Assembly (NCBI RefSeq): GCF_014199525.1
Contig: NZ_JACHNU010000001.1
Location: 1,652,182 to 1,716,181, forward strand
Direction of reading: 5' to 3'
DNA from: Conexibacter arvalis
Lineage (GTDB): Bacteria; Actinomycetota; Thermoleophilia; Solirubrobacterales; Solirubrobacteraceae
DNA: 64,000 bases
Shown: in pieces, positions 43,648 to 52,959 of the stretch
Position numbering within the stretch: the stretch's first letter is position 1
Layout of the letters: each line of letters opens with the position of its first letter
Translations under genes and position numbers: made by a program
Notes under the pieces: model-generated
Databases searched by the model: none
What the model was told of the DNA's origin: nothing
The model's input: the letters and a program-made list of their open reading frames with translations, nothing else

Positions 43648-44874
43648 ATGCCCGTACCGAGATCCGTCATCTCGCTGCCACTGGCTGACCAGCTGCACGA
43701 GCGCGCAGTTCGCAGCCTGCCCGGCGGCAACACCCGGACGACGCTGTTCGTCCCGCCGCATCCGCCCTACGCCGCGAAGGGCTCCGGCTGCCGCCTCGTC
43801 GACGTCGACGGCAACGTGCTCGTCGACCTGCAGAACAACTACACCGCGCTGATCCACGGCCACGCCAACCGCGAGATCGCGGCGGCGGCGAACGCGGCGA
43901 TCGCCGAGGGCGCCTCCTTCGGCATGCCGACGCGCCACGAGATCGAGCTCGCCGAGCTGCTCTGCGAGCGGGTCGCGATCGCCGACCGCTGGCGCTTCGC
44001 CAACTCCGGCACCGAGGCCGTCATGGTCGCGATCCGGCTCGCGCGCGCCGTCACCGGCAGAGCGGCCGTGCTGCGCTTCGCCGGTGCCTACCACGGCAGC
44101 GCAGACGTCGTGCTCGCCGCCGGCGCGCCGGGCGTCCCGGCCGGCGTCTCGGCCGACGTCGTCGAGGTGCCGGTCGGCGACCTGCCGGCGCTGCTCGCCG
44201 CGCTCGACGAGCACGGCGAGCGCCTCGCCTGCGTCCTCTTCGACGCGATGCCCAACCGCGCCGGCCTGCGCCCGGCCGAGCGCGAGTACGTCCGCACGCT
44301 GCGCGCCGAGACCGCCAGACGCGGGATCCTGCTGCTGCAGGACGAGGTGCTGACCTTCCGCGTCGCTCACGGCGGGCTGCAGTCGCTGTACGACTGCGAG
44401 CCCGACATCACGACGCTCGGCAAGGTGATCGGCGGCGGCTTCCCGATCGGCGCGATCGGCGGGCGCGCCGAGATCATGGAGGCCTTCGACCCCGCGCGCG
44501 ACGGCGCCGTCGGCCACGGCGGCACCTTCTCGGCCAATCCGGTGTCGATGCGCGCCGGCCGCGTCGCGATGGAGCTGCTCACGCGTGCGGAGATCGAGCG
44601 CCTCAACGCGCTCGGCGAGCAGCTGCGCAAGGCGCTCGCCGAGCAGGGCTGGACGGTGACCGGCCTCGGCTCGCTGGCGCGCGTCCACGTCGACGACCCG
44701 GCGCAGCTGTGGTGGCGCCTCTATCGCGAGGGCGTGCTGATCGCGGCCAACGGGCTGCTCTGCCTCTCCACCCCGATGGACGAGGCCGTCGTCGACCATG
44801 TCGCGGGTGCATTCGAGCGCGTCGCGGGGCAGGTTGGAACATCGAGCGCCGCGTTGGCGCAGACCCAGGAGTGA
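43648..44874 (+). CDS. class III aminotransferase (GSA aminomutase-like)
   Basis: 408 residues, PLP fold type I. 'RFANSGTEAVMVAIRLARAVTG', 'AGAYHGSADVV', 'LLLQDEVLTFR' (PLP Asp-Glu) and 'TLGKVIGGGFPIGAIGG' (PLP Lys in 'LGKVIGGG') place it in the glutamate-1-semialdehyde aminomutase-like branch. It moves an amino group from a primary amine or amino acid to an oxo acid. First gene of a three-gene operon under operator site 1, next to an FAD amine oxidase-like gene. A catabolic role on an omega- or beta-amine is likelier than haem synthesis. Confidence 0.9.
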   Translation: MPVPRSVISLPLADQLHERAVRSLPGGNTRTTLFVPPHPPYAAKGSGCRLVDVDGNVLVDLQNNYTALIHGHANREIAAAANAAIAEGASFGMPTRHEIELAELLCERVAIADRWRFANSGTEAVMVAIRLARAVTGRAAVLRFAGAYHGSADVVLAAGAPGVPAGVSADVVEVPVGDLPALLAALDEHGERLACVLFDAMPNRAGLRPAEREYVRTLRAETARRGILLLQDEVLTFRVAHGGLQSLYDCEPDITTLGKVIGGGFPIGAIGGRAEIMEAFDPARDGAVGHGGTFSANPVSMRAGRVAMELLTRAEIERLNALGEQLRKALAEQGWTVTGLGSLARVHVDDPAQLWWRLYREGVLIAANGLLCLSTPMDEAVVDHVAGAFERVAGQVGTSSAALAQTQE

Positions 44875-44879
44875 ATGAC

Positions 44880-46055
44880 ATGTCGCAGCAGCCTTCCGTG
44901 TGCATCGTCGGGGCCGGGGCCGTCGGCCTCGCCACCGCGGTCCATCTCACGCGGCGGGGCGTCACCGACGTGACCGTGCTGGAGGCCGACCACATCGCGG
45001 CCGGCTCCTCCGGCCTCTCGGTCGGCATCATCGAGACGCAGTACGTCACCCCGCTCGACATCGAGCTGCGCGTCCGCGCGATGGGCTTCTTCGCCGACCT
45101 GGAGCGCGACCACGGCCTGCACGTCACGCGCAACGGCTACCTGCGCCTCGCCCACAGCGCCGAGCAGCTCGAGAGCTTCGAGCGCAGCGTCGAGATCCAG
45201 CGCTCGCTCGGCGTCGCCGACGCGCGCGTGCTCGACGCCGCCGGGGTCGGCAGGCTCGTCCCGGAGATGCGGGTCGACGACGTCGACGGCGGCCTCTTCG
45301 GCCCCGGCGACGGCTTCATCGACGGCCATCTCTACTGCGCCCTGCTCGGCGAGCTGCTGGAGGCCCAGGGCGTCAGGCTGCTCGCGCGCCACAAGGTCGA
45401 GGAGATCGAGTCGCCGCCCGGCGGCGGCCACCTCGTGCGCACCTCGCGCGGCGAGTTCCGCTGCGACTACGTCGTCAACGCCGCCGGCGCATGGGGCGAC
45501 CACGTCGCGCGCGCGGCGGGCATGGAGATGCCGCTCGCGCCGCAGCGCCACGAGGCGATCGTCGTCCACCTCGAGCAGGCGCTGCCGTACGTCGTGCCGT
45601 CGGTGATGGACTACACGCCGCACTCCGGCGAGACCGGCCTCTACTTCCGCCACGAGCGCGCCGGCCAGATGATCGCCGGCCTCCACAGCGAGGAGGCGAC
45701 CGAGGGCGTCGCCGACCCCGACGACTACGCCCGCTCGGCGAGACCGGACTTCATCGAGGAGGTCGCCGAGAAGATCGCCTCGCGCCTGCCCGGCGTCGGC
45801 GACCCGGGGCTCGCCCACGGCTGGGCCGGCCTCTACCCGGTCAGCCCCGACGGCGTGCCGCAGGTCGGCCCGAGCCCGGGCAGCGACACGATCATCGTCG
45901 CCGGCGGCGCCGGCGGGTCGGGGATCCAGCTGTCGCCGGTGATGGGCGAGCTGGCGGCCGACTGGATCCTGCACGGCGAGCCGCGCTCGATCGGCGACGG
46001 CGGACGCCTCTCGCCGCGGCGCGCGTCGCTGCGGACGGCGGCGGAGACGGCGTAG
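44880..46055 (+). CDS. FAD-dependent amino acid/sarcosine oxidase-like protein
   Basis: 391 residues of the DAO (D-amino-acid oxidase) superfamily. 'SVCIVGAGAVGLATAVHLTRRG' FAD loop at the N-terminus (in pieces 'GAGAVGLA'), 'AAGSSGLSVGIIETQY', 'VVNAAGAWGDHVA' and C-terminal 'GLYPVSPDGVPQVGP' with 'GGSGIQLSPVMGELAADWI' are typical of sarcosine oxidase beta and dimethylglycine oxidase. It probably oxidises a secondary amine. It starts 5 bases after the aminotransferase. The ATG at 44880 follows GAGTGAATGAC. Confidence 0.88.
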   Translation: MSQQPSVCIVGAGAVGLATAVHLTRRGVTDVTVLEADHIAAGSSGLSVGIIETQYVTPLDIELRVRAMGFFADLERDHGLHVTRNGYLRLAHSAEQLESFERSVEIQRSLGVADARVLDAAGVGRLVPEMRVDDVDGGLFGPGDGFIDGHLYCALLGELLEAQGVRLLARHKVEEIESPPGGGHLVRTSRGEFRCDYVVNAAGAWGDHVARAAGMEMPLAPQRHEAIVVHLEQALPYVVPSVMDYTPHSGETGLYFRHERAGQMIAGLHSEEATEGVADPDDYARSARPDFIEEVAEKIASRLPGVGDPGLAHGWAGLYPVSPDGVPQVGPSPGSDTIIVAGGAGGSGIQLSPVMGELAADWILHGEPRSIGDGGRLSPRRASLRTAAETA

Positions 46056-46090
46056 CGGCGGCGCGGCGCCGCGTCGGGCAAGCTGTCGCG

Positions 46091-46939
46091 ATGCGCTGCG
46101 CCGTCTACTGCGCCAACCACGGCCGCCTCGGCGATCCGCGGACGCTCGTCGACCTCGCGCTGCTGGCTGAGGAGGCGGGCTGGGACGGCTTCTTCCTCTA
46201 CGACCACATCGTGGTCGTGCCCGGGCGCGCCTACCCGAGCGTCGACCCGTGGAGCGTGCTCGCCGTCGTCGCCGACCGGACGCGCCTGGTCCTGGGGCCG
46301 CTCGTCACGCCGCTGGCGCGACGGCGGCCCTGGGAGCTGGCGCACCAGGCGATCGCGCTCGACCGGCTCGCCGAGGGCCGCCTGGTGCTCGGCGCCGGGC
46401 TGGGGGAGCCGACCGACTTCGTCGCGTTCGGCGACCGCGCCGACCCGCGCGAGCGGGCGCGGCGCCTCGACGAGGCGCTCGAGCTGCTCGCGGCGCTGTG
46501 GGGCGGGGAGCCGGTCGACCACGACGGCAGCTGGACGCTCGACGGCGTCGCGCTGCGACCGGGCCCGGTGCGCGGGCGGATCCCCGTCTGGATCGCCGGC
46601 CGCTATCCCCATCGCGCGCCGCTGCGCCGCGCGGCGCGCTGGGACGGGATCTTCCCGATCAACACGCGCTGGGAGCTCGACGACCCGCTGCGCCCGGCGC
46701 AGCTGGAGGAGCTGCTGGCCGTCGTGCGCGCCGAGCGCGGGGGCCTCGACGGCTTCGAGGTCGTCACCGCGGGGGTGACCCCGGCCGACCGGAGGGCGGC
46801 CGCCGCGATCGCCGCCCCGTACGCGCGCGCCGGCGCGACGTGGTGGCTGGAGATCGTCGAGGGGCGGCGGGGCACCGTCGAGGAGCTGCGGCGCCGCGTC
46901 GCGGCCGGCCCGCCGCGGGTCGCGCCGCCCGACCGCTGA
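46091..46939 (+). CDS. LLM-class flavin-dependent oxidoreductase
   Basis: 282 residues, TIM-barrel luciferase-like monooxygenase. 'LALLAEEAGWDGFFLYDHIV', 'TRLVLGPLVTPLARRRPWELA' and 'GRLVLGAGLGEP' are the family motifs. It binds FMN or F420; most actinobacterial members use F420. Likely substrate unknown. Third gene of the operon (35-base gap) under operator site 1. Confidence 0.85.
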   Translation: MRCAVYCANHGRLGDPRTLVDLALLAEEAGWDGFFLYDHIVVVPGRAYPSVDPWSVLAVVADRTRLVLGPLVTPLARRRPWELAHQAIALDRLAEGRLVLGAGLGEPTDFVAFGDRADPRERARRLDEALELLAALWGGEPVDHDGSWTLDGVALRPGPVRGRIPVWIAGRYPHRAPLRRAARWDGIFPINTRWELDDPLRPAQLEELLAVVRAERGGLDGFEVVTAGVTPADRRAAAAIAAPYARAGATWWLEIVEGRRGTVEELRRRVAAGPPRVAPPDR

Positions 46940-46956
46940 GGGCGGGCCGCGAGCGC

Positions 46957-47003
46957 TTGACGGCGACCGGCCTCGTCCAGTAGAACTAACAAACGTTAGT
47001 TCT
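46957..47003 (+). promoter_or_regulatory. promoter with operator site 2
   Basis: TTGACG (46957-46962), 18-base spacer and TAGAAC (46981-46986) form a promoter. The palindrome ACTAACAAACGTTAGT (46985-47000), extendable to AGAACTAAC...GTTAGTTCT (46982-47003), overlaps the -10 end, so a bound repressor would block it. Fifty-three bases separate the site from the aldehyde dehydrogenase ATG. Confidence 0.8.
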
Positions 47004-47053
47004 ATCGTCACCCCGGGCGGCGCGGGAGGCCGCCCGGGAGAAAGGAACGCCTG

Positions 47054-48592
47054 ATGGCCACCCGATTCACGTACACCAGCGGCTCGTTCGGAACGGAGGT
47101 GGACGGCGAGTTCGAGCGGCAGCTGCTGGCCGCGCGGAGCGCCGCGCCGGCTCCGCTCCCGCACGTGATCGCCGGTCGCGAGGTGGCCAAGGGCCCCGTC
47201 TTCGCGCGCGTCGACCCCGCCAACGTCGAGCAGGTCGCCAGCCGCGCGCACGCCGCCGGACCGGAGCTCGTCGACGCCGCCGTCGCGGCCGCCAACGCCG
47301 CCCGCGCGCAGTGGCGCCGGACGCCCTACGCCGAGCGCTGCCGCCGCCTGCGGGCGATCGCCGAGGCGATCGGCGCGCGCCATCTCGAGACTGCCGCGCG
47401 CGTCAGCCTCGAGACCGGGAAGAACCGCGCCGAGGCGGTCGCGGAGGTGCAGGAGGCGATCGACCTGATCACCACCTACTGCGACCACATGGAGGAGAAC
47501 GCCGGCTACGAGGCGCCGCTGCTGAGCTTCGTCGAGGGCGAGCGCAACACCGAGACGCTGCGCCCCTACGGCAGCTTCGGCGTCATCTGCCCGTTCAACT
47601 TCCCCTTCGCGCTCACGATCGGCATGTCGGTCGCGGCGCTCGTAGCGGGCAACACCGTCGTCGTGAAGCCCTCCGAGGACGCGCCCTGGACGGGAGCCCT
47701 GTTCGCCGAGCTGGCGCTGCCGCACCTGCCGGAGGGCGTGCTCAACCTCGTCCACGGCGGCGTCGAGACCGGCAGAGCGCTCGCCGACGCCGCCGTCGAC
47801 GGCATCGCCTTCACGGGCTCGGCCGCCGTCGGCCGCGAGATCGTCGCCAAGCTCCAGGGCGGCCGCTGGGCGCGCCCGGCGCTGACCGAGATGGGCGGCA
47901 AGAACCCCGCGATCGTCACCGCCAGCGCCGACGTGCGCAAGGCGGCCGAGGGCGTCGCGCGCGCCGGCTTCGGCCTCTCGGGCCAGAAGTGCAGCGCCTG
48001 CTCGCGCGCGATCGTGCTCGACGCCGTCTACGACGAGTTCGTCGAGCAGCTGGCGGAGGTGACCGCCTCCTTCGCGGTCGGCGACCCCGCCGACGCGGCC
48101 TCCTCGCTCGGCCCGGTCATCAACGAGCGCGCCTACGAGCGATTCGCGCGCGCGGTCGCCGACGCGGAGGCCGACGGCCGGATCGTCGCCGGCGGCCGCC
48201 GCCCCGACCTGCCCGGCTTCTACGTCGAGCCGACCGTCGTCGCCGACCTCCCGCGCGGCCACCGCCTCACGCGCGAGGAGCTGTTCCTGCCGTTCGTCAC
48301 CGTCACCCGCGTCGCGACGCTGGAGGAGGCGATCGAGGAGGCGAACGCGATCGACTACGGCCTCACGGCCGGCATCTTCGCCGAGGACCAGGGTGAGGTC
48401 GACCGCTTCCTCGACGAGATCGAGGCCGGCGTCCTGTACGTCAACCGCGGCGCCGGCGCGACGACCGGCGCCTGGCCCGGCACGCAGTCGTTCTGCGGCT
48501 GGAAGTCGAGCGGCACGACCGGCAAGGGCGGCCTCGGCCCCTGGTATGTCCCCCAGTTCATGCGCGAGCAGTCGCGCACCGTCGTCGCATGA
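47054..48592 (+). CDS. aldehyde dehydrogenase (P5C dehydrogenase-like)
   Basis: 512 residues. 'CPFNFPFALTIGMSVAALVAGN' nucleotide region, 'FTGSAAVGREI', catalytic Glu in 'LTEMGGKNPAIV' and catalytic Cys in 'FGLSGQKCSACSR' are all intact. The long N-terminus and 'GQKCSACSR' resemble 1-pyrroline-5-carboxylate dehydrogenases (PutA/RocA type), which oxidise glutamate semialdehyde. With the downstream glutamate-type dehydrogenase this suggests that carbon leaves this pathway as a five-carbon amino acid, but a different semialdehyde is possible. RBS AGAAAGGAACG; first gene after operator site 2. Confidence 0.9.
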   Translation: MATRFTYTSGSFGTEVDGEFERQLLAARSAAPAPLPHVIAGREVAKGPVFARVDPANVEQVASRAHAAGPELVDAAVAAANAARAQWRRTPYAERCRRLRAIAEAIGARHLETAARVSLETGKNRAEAVAEVQEAIDLITTYCDHMEENAGYEAPLLSFVEGERNTETLRPYGSFGVICPFNFPFALTIGMSVAALVAGNTVVVKPSEDAPWTGALFAELALPHLPEGVLNLVHGGVETGRALADAAVDGIAFTGSAAVGREIVAKLQGGRWARPALTEMGGKNPAIVTASADVRKAAEGVARAGFGLSGQKCSACSRAIVLDAVYDEFVEQLAEVTASFAVGDPADAASSLGPVINERAYERFARAVADAEADGRIVAGGRRPDLPGFYVEPTVVADLPRGHRLTREELFLPFVTVTRVATLEEAIEEANAIDYGLTAGIFAEDQGEVDRFLDEIEAGVLYVNRGAGATTGAWPGTQSFCGWKSSGTTGKGGLGPWYVPQFMREQSRTVVA

Positions 48593-48639
48593 TGAGCGCC
48601 ACGGCCTCCAACCCCACCCAGTCCACGAGAGGAACAGAG

Positions 48640-49812
48640 ATGACCGAAGTGACCTCGCTGCCGAAGGGCGCCCGCATCGCGCCGCGGATGGCCGTCGGGA
48701 TCGAGGAGTACCAGCAGCGCCTCGCCAAGACCCGCGACTGGATGCGCGAGAACGGCGTCGACCTGCTGATCCTGACGCAGCCCGAGCACTACAACTGGCT
48801 GTCGGGCTACGACCCGACCAGCGTCTTCTACCACCAGTCGCTGATCGTCGGCGTCGACGACGAGCCGCCGACGCTGCTCTGCAACAAGGCCGAGGTCGCG
48901 CTCTACGAGGAGACCTGCTGGGTCGAGGACATGCGCGTCGTGTGGACCCACGAGGACCAGGTCGCGCGCACGATGGAGGTGCTGCGCGAGCGCGGGCTCG
49001 ACAGAGCCGCGCGCGTCGGCCTCAACCTGATGAGCTACCACCTGCGGCCGCGCTTCGCCTTCGAGCTGCGCGACGCGCTCGCCGGCGCGGAGGTCGTCGA
49101 CGTGACGCAGGCGATCGACGACCTGCGCCTCGTCAAGAGCCCGGCCGAGATCGACTACCTGCGCCGCGCCGCGCACGTCGCCGACCTCGGCGTCACCGCC
49201 GGCATCAACGCGATCCGCGAGGGCGTCACCGACCGCGAGGTGATGGCCGCGATCCAGCACGCGACCGCGCTCAACGGCGGCGAGTTCCCCGCCTATCCGT
49301 TCCTCGTCGACGCCCGCGGCACGCTCCACGGCACCCCGATCGGCAAGATCCTGCGCGCCGGCGACACCGTCTACATGGAGGTCAGCGGCGTCGTCCGCCG
49401 CTACCACTGCAACATCTCGCGCACCGTCCTCGTCGGCGAGCCGACGCAGAAACTGCGCGAGCTGTACAAGATCGTCAAGGGCGCGCTCGACGAGGCGACC
49501 GACGCGATGCGCCCCGGCGCGACCGTCGGCGAGATCGTCGACCTCGTCGCGCGGCTGCACAGCGGCTACGAGGAGAACACCTGGGGCCGCTTCGGCTTCA
49601 GCATGGAGATCGCCTATCCGCCGATCTGGATCGGCGGCCTCTCGCTGATGAAGGGCGACGACCACGTGCTCGAGCCCGGCATGGTGATCACGATGGAGCC
49701 CGGCCTCTCCTACGCTGACGGCGCGACGATGATGCTCGGCAACAACGTGCTGATCACCGAGCACGGGCCGGAGATCCTCAACAACGTCCCCTCCGACCTC
49801 GTCTGGAAGTAG
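48640..49812 (+). CDS. M24 peptidase-like protein (creatinase/ectoine hydrolase type)
   Basis: 390 residues if it starts at the ATG 48640 (RBS GAGAGGAA); an in-frame ATG at 48589 overlaps the previous stop. It has a creatinase N-terminal domain ('YNWLSGYDPTSVFYHQSLIVG') and a pita-bread domain. The metal ligands of true aminopeptidases are altered: 'GDTVYMEVSG' has Glu for Asp, 'RRYHCNISRTV' has Asn for Asp, and 'FGFSMEIAYPPIW' lacks the GHG His. These changes are typical of creatinase and ectoine hydrolase, which cut C-N bonds of small molecules. The His in 'GTLHGTP' and Glu in 'TMEPGLSY' remain. Creatininase-like and ureohydrolase genes nearby support a guanidino or cyclic amidine substrate. 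Confidence 0.85.
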   Translation: MTEVTSLPKGARIAPRMAVGIEEYQQRLAKTRDWMRENGVDLLILTQPEHYNWLSGYDPTSVFYHQSLIVGVDDEPPTLLCNKAEVALYEETCWVEDMRVVWTHEDQVARTMEVLRERGLDRAARVGLNLMSYHLRPRFAFELRDALAGAEVVDVTQAIDDLRLVKSPAEIDYLRRAAHVADLGVTAGINAIREGVTDREVMAAIQHATALNGGEFPAYPFLVDARGTLHGTPIGKILRAGDTVYMEVSGVVRRYHCNISRTVLVGEPTQKLRELYKIVKGALDEATDAMRPGATVGEIVDLVARLHSGYEENTWGRFGFSMEIAYPPIWIGGLSLMKGDDHVLEPGMVITMEPGLSYADGATMMLGNNVLITEHGPEILNNVPSDLVWK

Positions 49813-49815
49813 ACG

Positions 49816-50856
49816 ATGCCCCAACGCGACACCGTCCACTGGTACGCCGGCCCGACGACCTTCTACCGGGCACCGTCGATCGGCGCCGAGGAGCTGCCGG
49901 AGGGCTCTACGGCCGTGCTCGGCGTGCCGCTCGACTCCTGGACGCTCGGCCGCAACGGCCAGCGCTACGCGCCGCGCGCGATCCGCGACGCCTCGCTCTA
50001 CCTCGCCGGCTACTACGGCCTGCAGACCGAGCCGGTCGGCTACGTCAACGTCAACACCGGCGACGTCTGGACCGTGCCCGACAGGCCGCGCCTGTTCGAC
50101 GTCGGCGACGTCCGCCTCCACCAGGGCGACGTCCACGCGCAGACCGAGGCGATCGCCGCGCACGTCGCGACGATCGTCTCGCGCGGCTCGTTCCCGGTCG
50201 TGCTCGGCGGCGACCACTACGTCCCGTACCCCTCGTTCCTCGGCTTCGTCCGCGGCCTGCAGGAGCGCAAGCCCGGCGCCAAGGTCGGCTTCGTCAACCT
50301 CGACGGCCACTTCGACCTGTGGGACGAGTTCAGAGACATGGGCCGCTACAACCACGGCACGTTCGCGCGCCGGATCGCCGACCACGAGGCGGTCGGGAAG
50401 ATGGTCTGGTGGGGCCTCAACGGGGCCAACATCGCCGAGCCCGACCAGATCGAGCTCTGCCGCGACCGCGGCTTCGCCGCCTACACGACCGACTCGATCC
50501 GGCGCCGCGGCCCGCGCGAGACGCTGCGCGAGGCGCTCGAGATCGCCAGCGAGGGCGCCGACGCCGTCTACGTCACCTTCGACATCGACTGCACCGACGG
50601 CGCGTTCGCGCCCGGCACCCACAGCATCGTCGACGACGGCCTGACCGCCGGCGAGGTGCTGTCGGCGCTGGAGGCGCTGCCCGAGTGCGACCTGCTCGGC
50701 GCCTTCGACGTCTGCGAGATGCTGCCGCAGTACGACGTCGGCGGCGGGCGCACGGCGCGCTACGCGGCGCACGCGATCCTGTCGGTCGTCGGCGACCGGA
50801 TCCTCGACCGCAGACCGGTATTCGGCCGCAAGGACCTCGACGCGGTCTTCCGCTGA
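49816..50856 (+). CDS. ureohydrolase (agmatinase/arginase family)
   Basis: 346 residues. Manganese-cluster motifs are complete: 'VVLGGDHYVPYP', 'FVNLDGHFDLWD' (DxHxD) and 'TFDIDCTDGAFAPGT' (DxDxxD). The N-terminal 'APSIGAEELPEGSTAVLGVPLD' and 'YAPRAIRDASLYL' fit the agmatinase/guanidinobutyrase branch. It should release urea from a guanidino compound. It starts 3 bases after the creatinase-like gene and is followed 4 bases later by a dehydrogenase gene. Exact substrate cannot be told. Confidence 0.9.
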   Translation: MPQRDTVHWYAGPTTFYRAPSIGAEELPEGSTAVLGVPLDSWTLGRNGQRYAPRAIRDASLYLAGYYGLQTEPVGYVNVNTGDVWTVPDRPRLFDVGDVRLHQGDVHAQTEAIAAHVATIVSRGSFPVVLGGDHYVPYPSFLGFVRGLQERKPGAKVGFVNLDGHFDLWDEFRDMGRYNHGTFARRIADHEAVGKMVWWGLNGANIAEPDQIELCRDRGFAAYTTDSIRRRGPRETLREALEIASEGADAVYVTFDIDCTDGAFAPGTHSIVDDGLTAGEVLSALEALPECDLLGAFDVCEMLPQYDVGGGRTARYAAHAILSVVGDRILDRRPVFGRKDLDAVFR

Positions 50857-50860
50857 TCCG

Positions 50861-52123
50861 ATGACGCTCACGGGCACCCCCGTCGCGTCTCCCTGGCGGG
50901 AGGCGCGGCGTCAGCTCGAGCGGGCGGCGGAGACGCTCGCGCTCGACGACGGCCTGCACCGGATGCTGGCCGTCCCGCGCCGCACGATCGAGGTCGCCGT
51001 GCCGATCCGCTGCGACGACGGGACCGTTCGCACCTTCCTCGGCGTCCGCGTGCAGCACAGCACGACGCGCGGCCCGGCGAAGGGCGGCCTGCGGTACCAC
51101 CCCGACGTCACGGTCGAGGAGGTCAAGGCGCTGGCGATGTGGATGACCTGGAAGTGCGCGGTCGTCGACATCCCCTACGGCGGCGGGAAGGGCGCGATCG
51201 TCTGCGACCCGGCCGAGCTGTCGCTCGGGGAGCGGGAGCGGATGACGCGCCGCTACGCCAGCGAGATCGCGCCGCTGATCGGTCCCGACAGGGACATCCT
51301 CGCGCCCGACATGAACACCGGCGAGCGCGAGATGGCGTGGATCATGGACACGTACTCGAGCGTCGCCGGCCACCCGGTCGGCGCGTCGGTGACCGGCAAG
51401 CCGGTGATCGTCGGCGGCTCCGGGCCGCGGCGGGCGGCGACCGCCTCCGGGGTCGTCGTCTGCCTGCGCGAGGCCGTCCGCATCGCCGGGCTGCGCGGGC
51501 CGGTGCGGGTCGCCGTCAGCGGGTACGGCAACGTCGGGCGGCTGGTCGCCGAGCTGCTCGCCGACGACCCGGAGATCGCGGTCGTCGGGATCGCCGACGT
51601 GGCCGGCGCCCGCTACGCCGCCGACGGCCTGCCGATCGCGGCGATCGGCGCCGAGCTCGACGCCGGGACGCCGCTCGCGGAGGTCCCGTTCGGCGAGCCG
51701 ATGCCGCGCGACGCGCTGCTGGAGGCCGATTGCGACGTGCTCGTCCCGTGCGCGGTCAGCGGCGTGCTCGACGAGCACAACGCCGAGCGCGTGCGGGCGC
51801 GGATCGTCGTCGAGGGCGCCAACGGCCCGACGACCGAGCTGGCCGACGAGCTGCTCGCGGCGTCGGGCGTGACGGTCGTGCCCGACATCCTCGCCAACGC
51901 CGGCGGCGTCGTCGTCAGCTACTACGAGTGGGTGCAGGCGCTGCAGGCGATGCCGTGGAGCGACGAGGAGGTCGCGACGCGGCTGGAGGGACGCATGGCG
52001 GCCGCCTTCGGTCAGGTGCGCGCGCTCGCGCTCGAATACGACGTCTCGCTGCGGCGGGCGGCGCTCTGCCTCGCGGTGCGGCGCGTCGCCGACGCCCACC
52101 TCGCGCGCGGCCTCTACCCCTGA
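50861..52123 (+). CDS. Glu/Leu/Phe/Val dehydrogenase
   Basis: 420 residues. 'HSTTRGPAKGGLRYHPDV', 'CAVVDIPYGGGKGAIVCDP' (catalytic Lys in 'GGGKGA') and 'DILAPDMNTGEREMAWIMD' are the family signatures; the Rossmann motif is 'VAVSGYGNVGRLVAELL'. It deaminates an amino acid to the 2-oxo acid and ammonia. Size and motifs fit glutamate dehydrogenase better than the 360-residue leucine dehydrogenases. Last gene of the operon under operator site 2, where it would deaminate the pathway's amino acid product. Confidence 0.92.
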   Translation: MTLTGTPVASPWREARRQLERAAETLALDDGLHRMLAVPRRTIEVAVPIRCDDGTVRTFLGVRVQHSTTRGPAKGGLRYHPDVTVEEVKALAMWMTWKCAVVDIPYGGGKGAIVCDPAELSLGERERMTRRYASEIAPLIGPDRDILAPDMNTGEREMAWIMDTYSSVAGHPVGASVTGKPVIVGGSGPRRAATASGVVVCLREAVRIAGLRGPVRVAVSGYGNVGRLVAELLADDPEIAVVGIADVAGARYAADGLPIAAIGAELDAGTPLAEVPFGEPMPRDALLEADCDVLVPCAVSGVLDEHNAERVRARIVVEGANGPTTELADELLAASGVTVVPDILANAGGVVVSYYEWVQALQAMPWSDEEVATRLEGRMAAAFGQVRALALEYDVSLRRAALCLAVRRVADAHLARGLYP

Positions 52124-52151
52124 GGGGACCGTCCGCGGCGCGGCGCCCGGG

Positions 52152-52919
52152 TCACGACCACGGCCCGGGCGCCGCCTCCTCGGCGGCGATGCCGCGCACG
52201 ATGCCGTCGACCATCGCGGCGAAGCAGCGCTCGCCGACCGCGGCCGTCACCGCGCGCGCGTCGAGCACGACGCCGGTCGCCGGGACGGCGTCCTCCGGCG
52301 TCGGCAGCACGTCGTAGCCGTCGCGCGGCGCGAACGGGACCGGCGCCGGCGGCTCGCCGACCAGCTCCGGCGCGACGTGGCGCATGACGGCGGTCTCGAG
52401 CCGCCCCGCGTGGTCGGAGGCCCACGCCGGCTCCTCGCCCGGGAAGAGCGCCTCGACGTCGGCCGGCGCGAGGTAGTCCCACGGCGCGTCGAACAGCAGG
52501 GCGCGAGCGGCGGTCCCGCACAGCGCCGCGTCGAGCGCGTCCCACAGCACGGCCGCGTTCTCCCAGTGCCACGACAGCACGACGAGCGCCCGCGCGCCGG
52601 CGGCGACCGCGCCGGCGGCGAGCTGCTCGACGCTGTCGAGCAGCGTTCCCAGCCGCAGCGCCGGCGCGGCGAAGCGCGGCCCGCCGCCGGAGCGCGGGCG
52701 CGACGGCGCCCCGTAGGGCAGCGTCGGCAGCACGATCCCGCCGGTCCGCGCGGCGACCGCGCGCGCGAGCGCCTCGACGACGATCGCGTCGGTCGCCAGC
52801 GGCAGGTGCGGCCCGTGCTGCTCGAACGAGCCGACCGAGAGGATCAGCGGCGCGCCGGTGCGCAGCCGCTCGTCGAGCTCGAACCATGACAGCAGCGCGC
52901 CGTCGTCGCCTCTCTCCAT
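52152..52919 (-). CDS. creatininase family amidohydrolase
   Basis: 255 residues. 'LSVGSFEQHGPHLPLATDAIV' pieces ('GSFEQHGPHLPLATD') provide the Glu/His/Asp metal set; 'LSWHWENAAVLWDAL' and 'DHAGRLETAVM' complete the active site. The family includes creatinine amidohydrolase, which opens creatinine to creatine, and related cyclic-amide hydrolases. RBS AAAGGA. It is the downstream gene of an acyl-CoA synthetase-like gene 40 bases away on the same strand, under operator site 3. Convergent with the Glu dehydrogenase gene. Confidence 0.9.
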   Translation of the reverse strand: MERGDDGALLSWFELDERLRTGAPLILSVGSFEQHGPHLPLATDAIVVEALARAVAARTGGIVLPTLPYGAPSRPRSGGGPRFAAPALRLGTLLDSVEQLAAGAVAAGARALVVLSWHWENAAVLWDALDAALCGTAARALLFDAPWDYLAPADVEALFPGEEPAWASDHAGRLETAVMRHVAPELVGEPPAPVPFAPRDGYDVLPTPEDAVPATGVVLDARAVTAAVGERCFAAMVDGIVRGIAAEEAAPGPWS

Positions 52920-52959
52920 CTCGCGTCCTTTCGATTCGTTCCTGTTCGGCGCCCGGCGG

